Shown piece by piece: positions 5,678 to 8,788 of a DNA stretch of 8,788 nt. The stretch lies in the NCBI GenBank assembly GCA_029859485.1, contig JAOUDB010000083.1, positions 1 through 8,788 of the forward strand, given 5' to 3'. Made by a program: the position numbers and the translations under genes. The notes under the pieces are model-generated. The model had not been told where the DNA came from, did no database searches, and worked only from the letters and a program-made list of their open reading frames with translations. The first letter of the stretch is position 1. Every line of letters begins with the position of its first letter. The stretch is from Desulfuromonadales bacterium (GTDB taxonomy: Bacteria; Desulfobacterota; Desulfuromonadia; Desulfuromonadales; BM103).

Positions 5678-6766
5678 TTGAAAAAGACCCCTTTGAATCA
5701 AACCCACCGTGAGCTTGGCGCACGGATGGTCGACTTTGGCGGTTGGGATATGCCGGTGCAATACTCCGGTGTCATTGATGAGCATCAGGCTGTGCGAGAG
5801 GCTGCCGGTCTTTTTGATGTCTCGCATATGGGCGAGGTGGAGGTCAGCGGCGCCAACGCTTTGGCTTTTATCCAGCAACTGACGATCAACGATGCGGCGA
5901 AATTGGTCGATGGCCAGGTTCAGTATTCGGCAATGTGCTATCCCGAAGGCGGGGTTGTCGATGATGTCACCCTCTATCGCTTCAACGAGTCGCGTTATCT
6001 CTTCTGCGTCAACGCCTCGAACACCGACAAGGACTTTGCCTGGATGCAGCAGGTCCTCGCCGAGTCGGCAATCAACGATGTCACCCTGACCAATCGCAGC
6101 GATGAGTTTGCCCAGATTGCCCTGCAGGGTCCGAAGGCTGAAACGATCCTCTCCAGCTTGACAGATGTTGTTCTGGCCGATCTGGTTTATTATCATTTCT
6201 GCGAAGGAGCTGTTGCCGGAGTGGAGATGATTATCTCGCGAACCGGTTACACCGGAGAGGACGGCTTTGAACTGTACCTTCCTGCTTCTTCGGCAGTAAA
6301 AGTCTGGCAGGCAATCATGACCGCCGGTACCCCGCAAGGCTTGTTGCCTATCGGCCTGGGCGCGCGCGACACCCTGCGCCTTGAAAAAGGATACGCCTTG
6401 TATGGCCACGAACTCTCCCGCGAGATTTCGCCCCTGGAGGCTGGCCTCGCCTGGATTACCAAGCTTGATAAGGAAGACTTCGTCGGCAAGGCGGTTCTGG
6501 TCGCTCAAAAAGCAGAGGGTCTTCCGCGCCGTCGTGTTGGACTGGTAATGCAGGAACGTGGTATCCCACGTGAGGGTTATCCGGTTTTTGTTGGTGATCG
6601 GGAAGTCGGTGTGGTGACCAGTGGTACCATGTCTCCGAGCCTCAAGGTTGGTGTCGCACTGGCGTTGGTGGAGCCTGCCTTTGCCCAGGAAGAGACTGAG
6701 CTCGAGGTCGCGATTCGTAATCGTCGTATGGGGGCCAAGGTGCAGCGGCCTCCTTTTGTGAAATAA
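5678..6766 (+). CDS. gcvT: Glycine cleavage system T protein (aminomethyltransferase)
   Basis: GcvT takes the aminomethyl group held on lipoyl-GcvH and, with THF, releases ammonia and forms 5,10-methylene-THF. The protein is 362 residues long, the normal size. Conserved segments are FGGWDMPVQY (20-29), LFDVSHMGEV (45-54), GGVVDDVTLYR (91-101) with the catalytic aspartate at D96, RTGYTGEDGFE (188-198), GARDTLRLE (228-236) and YGHEL (242-246). The start is a TTG at 5678, supported by AAGGAG (5665-5670) 7 nt upstream and by the family-typical KKTPLNQTHRELGA beginning. It is the first gene of the gcv block. No good promoter stands out in the repeat-rich region before it, so it may rely on one I cannot see or on read-through from metF. 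gcvH follows after 66 nt. Confidence 0.97.
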   Translation: MKKTPLNQTHRELGARMVDFGGWDMPVQYSGVIDEHQAVREAAGLFDVSHMGEVEVSGANALAFIQQLTINDAAKLVDGQVQYSAMCYPEGGVVDDVTLYRFNESRYLFCVNASNTDKDFAWMQQVLAESAINDVTLTNRSDEFAQIALQGPKAETILSSLTDVVLADLVYYHFCEGAVAGVEMIISRTGYTGEDGFELYLPASSAVKVWQAIMTAGTPQGLLPIGLGARDTLRLEKGYALYGHELSREISPLEAGLAWITKLDKEDFVGKAVLVAQKAEGLPRRRVGLVMQERGIPREGYPVFVGDREVGVVTSGTMSPSLKVGVALALVEPAFAQEETELEVAIRNRRMGAKVQRPPFVK

Positions 6767-6793
6767 CTTAATCCATTAGATATTTTCTTTTCA

Positions 6794-6807
6794 CCCCGGT
6801 AACGGGG
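6794..6807 (+). other. Small GC hairpin with GTAA loop between gcvT and gcvH
   Basis: CCCCG (6794-6798) pairs with CGGGG (6803-6807) around GTAA, a GNRA-type tetraloop. It sits 27 nt after the gcvT stop codon and 13 nt before the gcvH ribosome binding site. No T-tract follows, so it is not an intrinsic terminator. It could stabilise a processed mRNA end that favours gcvH, or have no role. Confidence 0.35.
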
Positions 6808-6832
6808 GACTACAGACTGTAAGGAGGTTGTC

Positions 6833-7219
6833 ATGGAATTCCCAGAAGAACTCAAGTACACAGAAGAGCATGAGTGGGTCATGGTTGAGGAAGAGCTGGC
6901 TGTGATCGGTATCTCGGATTTTGCCCAGGATGCTCTGGGGGATGTTGTTTTTGTCGAACTCCCCGAGGTCGGTACTGTTCTCGAAACAGGCAAAGCTTTT
7001 GGTGTCGTCGAATCGGTGAAAGCGGTTTCCGATATCTACGCGCCTATTTCCGGGACCGTGGAAGAGATCAACGAGGACCTGCTTGATACCCCGGAGATTA
7101 TCAATACCTCTCCCTACGAAGATGGCTGGATGATCAAGATCCGTATGGACGACGCCGCTGAGGCTGACGCCCTGATGACCGCCGATGCTTACCAGAAACT
7201 GATCGCAGAGGAGAGCTGA
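6833..7219 (+). CDS. gcvH: Glycine cleavage system H protein (lipoyl carrier)
   Basis: GcvH is the mobile lipoyl carrier that shuttles the aminomethyl group between the P, T and L proteins. The protein has 128 residues. The lipoylated lysine is K63 in GVVESVKAVSD. It is preceded by the hallmark YTEEHEW (9-15), GISDFAQDALGD (26-37) and FVELPEVG (40-47), and followed by PISGTVEEIN (71-80) and the family's DGWM segment (97-100). The ribosome binding site AAGGAGGT (6821-6828), 4 nt before the ATG, is an extended match to the consensus and suggests strong translation, in keeping with a carrier needed in excess. Its stop codon overlaps the gcvPA start by one base (TGATG). Confidence 0.98.
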   Translation: MEFPEELKYTEEHEWVMVEEELAVIGISDFAQDALGDVVFVELPEVGTVLETGKAFGVVESVKAVSDIYAPISGTVEEINEDLLDTPEIINTSPYEDGWMIKIRMDDAAEADALMTADAYQKLIAEES

Positions 7220-8574
7220 TGACCATGCGTTATATCCCGCACACTACAGGGGACGTGACTCAGATGCTGGAACGGATCGGAGTCGCCACCCTGGAAGACC
7301 TCTTCGTTGAGGTTCCGGAATCTGTCCGGTTAAAACGCCCGCTTGATATTCAGGAGCCGGCCAGCGAGACAGAGCTGCTTCGGGAGCTTAAAGCTCTTGC
7401 CTTGGGGAATGCGACTCCGGAGACTCACAAAAGTTTCCTCGGTGGCGGGGCTTATCATCATTTTATCCCTACCGTGATTGATCTTCTGATTTCACGCAGC
7501 GAATTTTATACGGCTTACACGCCCTATCAGCCGGAAATAAGCCAGGGAACCTTACAGGCTGTCTTCGAGTTTCAGACGCTGATCTGCCAGTTGACCGGTA
7601 TGGATGCGGCCAACGCCTCGATGTACGATGGCGCCTCGGCTTGTGCTGAAGCCGTGCTCATGGCTATGCGCCTGACCCGGCGCAAAAAGGTTCTCCTGTC
7701 AAAGGCACTCAATCCTCGCTACCGCGGGGTTGTGGCAACCTACTGTCGCTACCTGAATATGGAGCTTGTCGAGGTTGCTGTCGCTGCCGACGGCCGCACC
7801 GATCTCGAGGACCTTGCTGCCAAGCTGGATGACTCCACCGCTGTTGTTGTGGCTGGTTACCCGAATTATTTTGGCGTGATCGAAGATGTTGCCGTCCTGG
7901 CAGAAAAGAGCCACGAACATGGCGCTAAACTGGTGACGGCGGTCGCCGAACCGATTGCGCTCGGTCTGCTCAAATCGCCGGGTGAACTCGGTGCCGATAT
8001 CGTCGCCGGCGACGCTCAGAGCTTTGGTTTGCCCCTTGCCTTTGGCGGTCCCTATGTCGGGTTTTTCGCTGTTCTTCAGAAAGATGTGCGTGGCATGCCG
8101 GGACGCCTGGTCGGCGAGACCACAGACCTTGAAGGTCAGCGCGGTTTTGTCCTGACCCTGGCGACTCGCGAGCAACATATTCGCCGTGAAAAAGCGACCT
8201 CGAACATCTGCTCCAACCAGGGTCTCTGCGCTCTGATGGCAACCATTTTTATGAGCCTGCTCGGTAAACAGGGTTTGCGCGAGATGGCTGAGCAGAACCT
8301 TGCCAAGGCTGCGTACGCCCGTAAACAACTCTCAGGCATAAAAGGCTTCAGCCTGGTCTTTGATGGGCCTGCTTTCAATGAGTTTGTTGTTCGCTCCGAA
8401 GCGCCGGTCGCAGAGGTTCTGTTGCGTCTTGAAGAGGCTGGAATTTTGGGTGGCATCCCACTCGGTGAAGATTACCCTGAAATGGCGGATTGTTTCCTGG
8501 TTTGCGTAACAGAGCAGAATCAGCGTGAAGAGATTGACGCGCTGGTCGCTGCACTGCAGGGAGGTGCAGCATGA
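7219..8574 (+). CDS. gcvPA: Glycine decarboxylase P protein, subunit 1 (alpha)
   Basis: This is the N-terminal half of the PLP-dependent glycine decarboxylase in organisms where the P protein is split in two. It pairs with GcvPB, which carries the PLP lysine. The 451 residues show a family start of MRYIPHT, SFLGGGAYHHFIP (72-84), TPYQPEISQGTLQAVFEFQT (101-120), SMYDGAS (134-140), GGPYVGFFA (276-284) and REKATSNICSNQ (323-334), all in the expected order. The ATG at 7219 overlaps the gcvH TGA and has GAGGAG (7208-7213) 5 nt upstream. The ATG at 7225 would give the shorter, commoner MRYIP beginning but with 11-nt spacing, so either is possible. The stop codon overlaps gcvPB by 4 bp (ATGA). Confidence 0.97.
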   Translation: MTMRYIPHTTGDVTQMLERIGVATLEDLFVEVPESVRLKRPLDIQEPASETELLRELKALALGNATPETHKSFLGGGAYHHFIPTVIDLLISRSEFYTAYTPYQPEISQGTLQAVFEFQTLICQLTGMDAANASMYDGASACAEAVLMAMRLTRRKKVLLSKALNPRYRGVVATYCRYLNMELVEVAVAADGRTDLEDLAAKLDDSTAVVVAGYPNYFGVIEDVAVLAEKSHEHGAKLVTAVAEPIALGLLKSPGELGADIVAGDAQSFGLPLAFGGPYVGFFAVLQKDVRGMPGRLVGETTDLEGQRGFVLTLATREQHIRREKATSNICSNQGLCALMATIFMSLLGKQGLREMAEQNLAKAAYARKQLSGIKGFSLVFDGPAFNEFVVRSEAPVAEVLLRLEEAGILGGIPLGEDYPEMADCFLVCVTEQNQREEIDALVAALQGGAA

Positions 8575-8788
8575 CAATCGTAGGTACCAGTGGACTAGTC
8601 CTCAATGAAAAGCTGCTTTTTGAACATTCTAACCCGGGTCGCAAAGGCTACAGCCTGCCGAAGCTCGACGTGCCGGCAGCTGAGCTTCCGAGTGATCTCT
8701 GTCGCGAAGACATTGACGGCTTTCCTGAGCTTTCCGAGGTTGATGTCGTTCGTCACTTTACCCGACTGTCGACCTGGAACTATGGCGT
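8571..8788 (+). CDS. gcvPB: Glycine decarboxylase P protein, subunit 2 (beta), 3'-truncated
   Basis: The gene runs off the right edge after 72 complete codons of a protein that is usually about 480 residues. The visible part has the family N-terminus: LFEHSNPGRKGYSLP (16-30), followed by an acidic stretch and VVRHFTRLSTWNYG (58-71). The PLP-binding lysine lies further on and is outside the window. AGGGAGG (8558-8564) precedes the ATG by 6 nt, and the start overlaps the gcvPA stop codon as ATGA, so the two P subunits are very likely translationally coupled for equal amounts. Confidence 0.95.
   Translation, partial: MTIVGTSGLVLNEKLLFEHSNPGRKGYSLPKLDVPAAELPSDLCREDIDGFPELSEVDVVRHFTRLSTWNYG

Noticed and set aside
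5493..5723. Minus-strand open frame of 76 codons containing TTESQRTRRK
   Set aside because: It reads through the palindromic repeat and the gcvT start; TESQRTRR-type peptides are a common translation artefact of this repeat class.

Overview
This window looks like a stretch of chromosome from a deltaproteobacterium of the Desulfuromonas/Geobacter kind (Desulfuromonadales). That placement is an inference from the gene families and their order: a two-subunit glycine decarboxylase (gcvPA plus gcvPB), a MetVF-type methylene-tetrahydrofolate reductase, a cold-shock protein ending in NVCKI, and the kind of dispersed palindromic repeats common in these genomes. No database comparison was made. Nothing points to phage, plasmid or conjugative DNA, and there are no rRNA, tRNA or CRISPR features.

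Left part (1-2372). The window opens inside a DUF167/YggU gene, whose stop codon overlaps a good sigma-70 promoter for a small FmdB-type zinc-ribbon gene. A perfect 16-bp hairpin follows, then a stretch with a possible decayed minus-strand gene, then rsgA (ribosome-assembly GTPase). A bidirectional terminator separates rsgA from a convergent minus-strand cold-shock gene. The cold-shock gene has a structured leader (2344-2439) that includes a terminator-like hairpin.

Right part (2440-8788). All genes here are on the plus strand and concern folate-bound one-carbon units: folD, metV, metF, gcvT, gcvH, gcvPA and the start of gcvPB. folD has a recognisable promoter. metV-metF, gcvH-gcvPA and gcvPA-gcvPB overlap at their stop/start codons and are probably translationally coupled. 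A 421-bp gap between metF and gcvT holds two different palindromic repeat elements side by side.

How it works together. The glycine cleavage system (T, H, PA and PB here; the L protein is not in the window) interconverts glycine with CO2, ammonia and methylene-tetrahydrofolate. FolD links methylene-THF to formyl-THF, and MetVF reduces methylene-THF to methyl-THF. The block is therefore a hub at methylene-THF that could run towards glycine oxidation, methyl-group supply, or glycine synthesis from one-carbon units. The sequence does not show the direction. Most of the window is conserved housekeeping sequence; the parts most worth a second look are the cold-shock leader, the two repeats and the minus-strand remnant.
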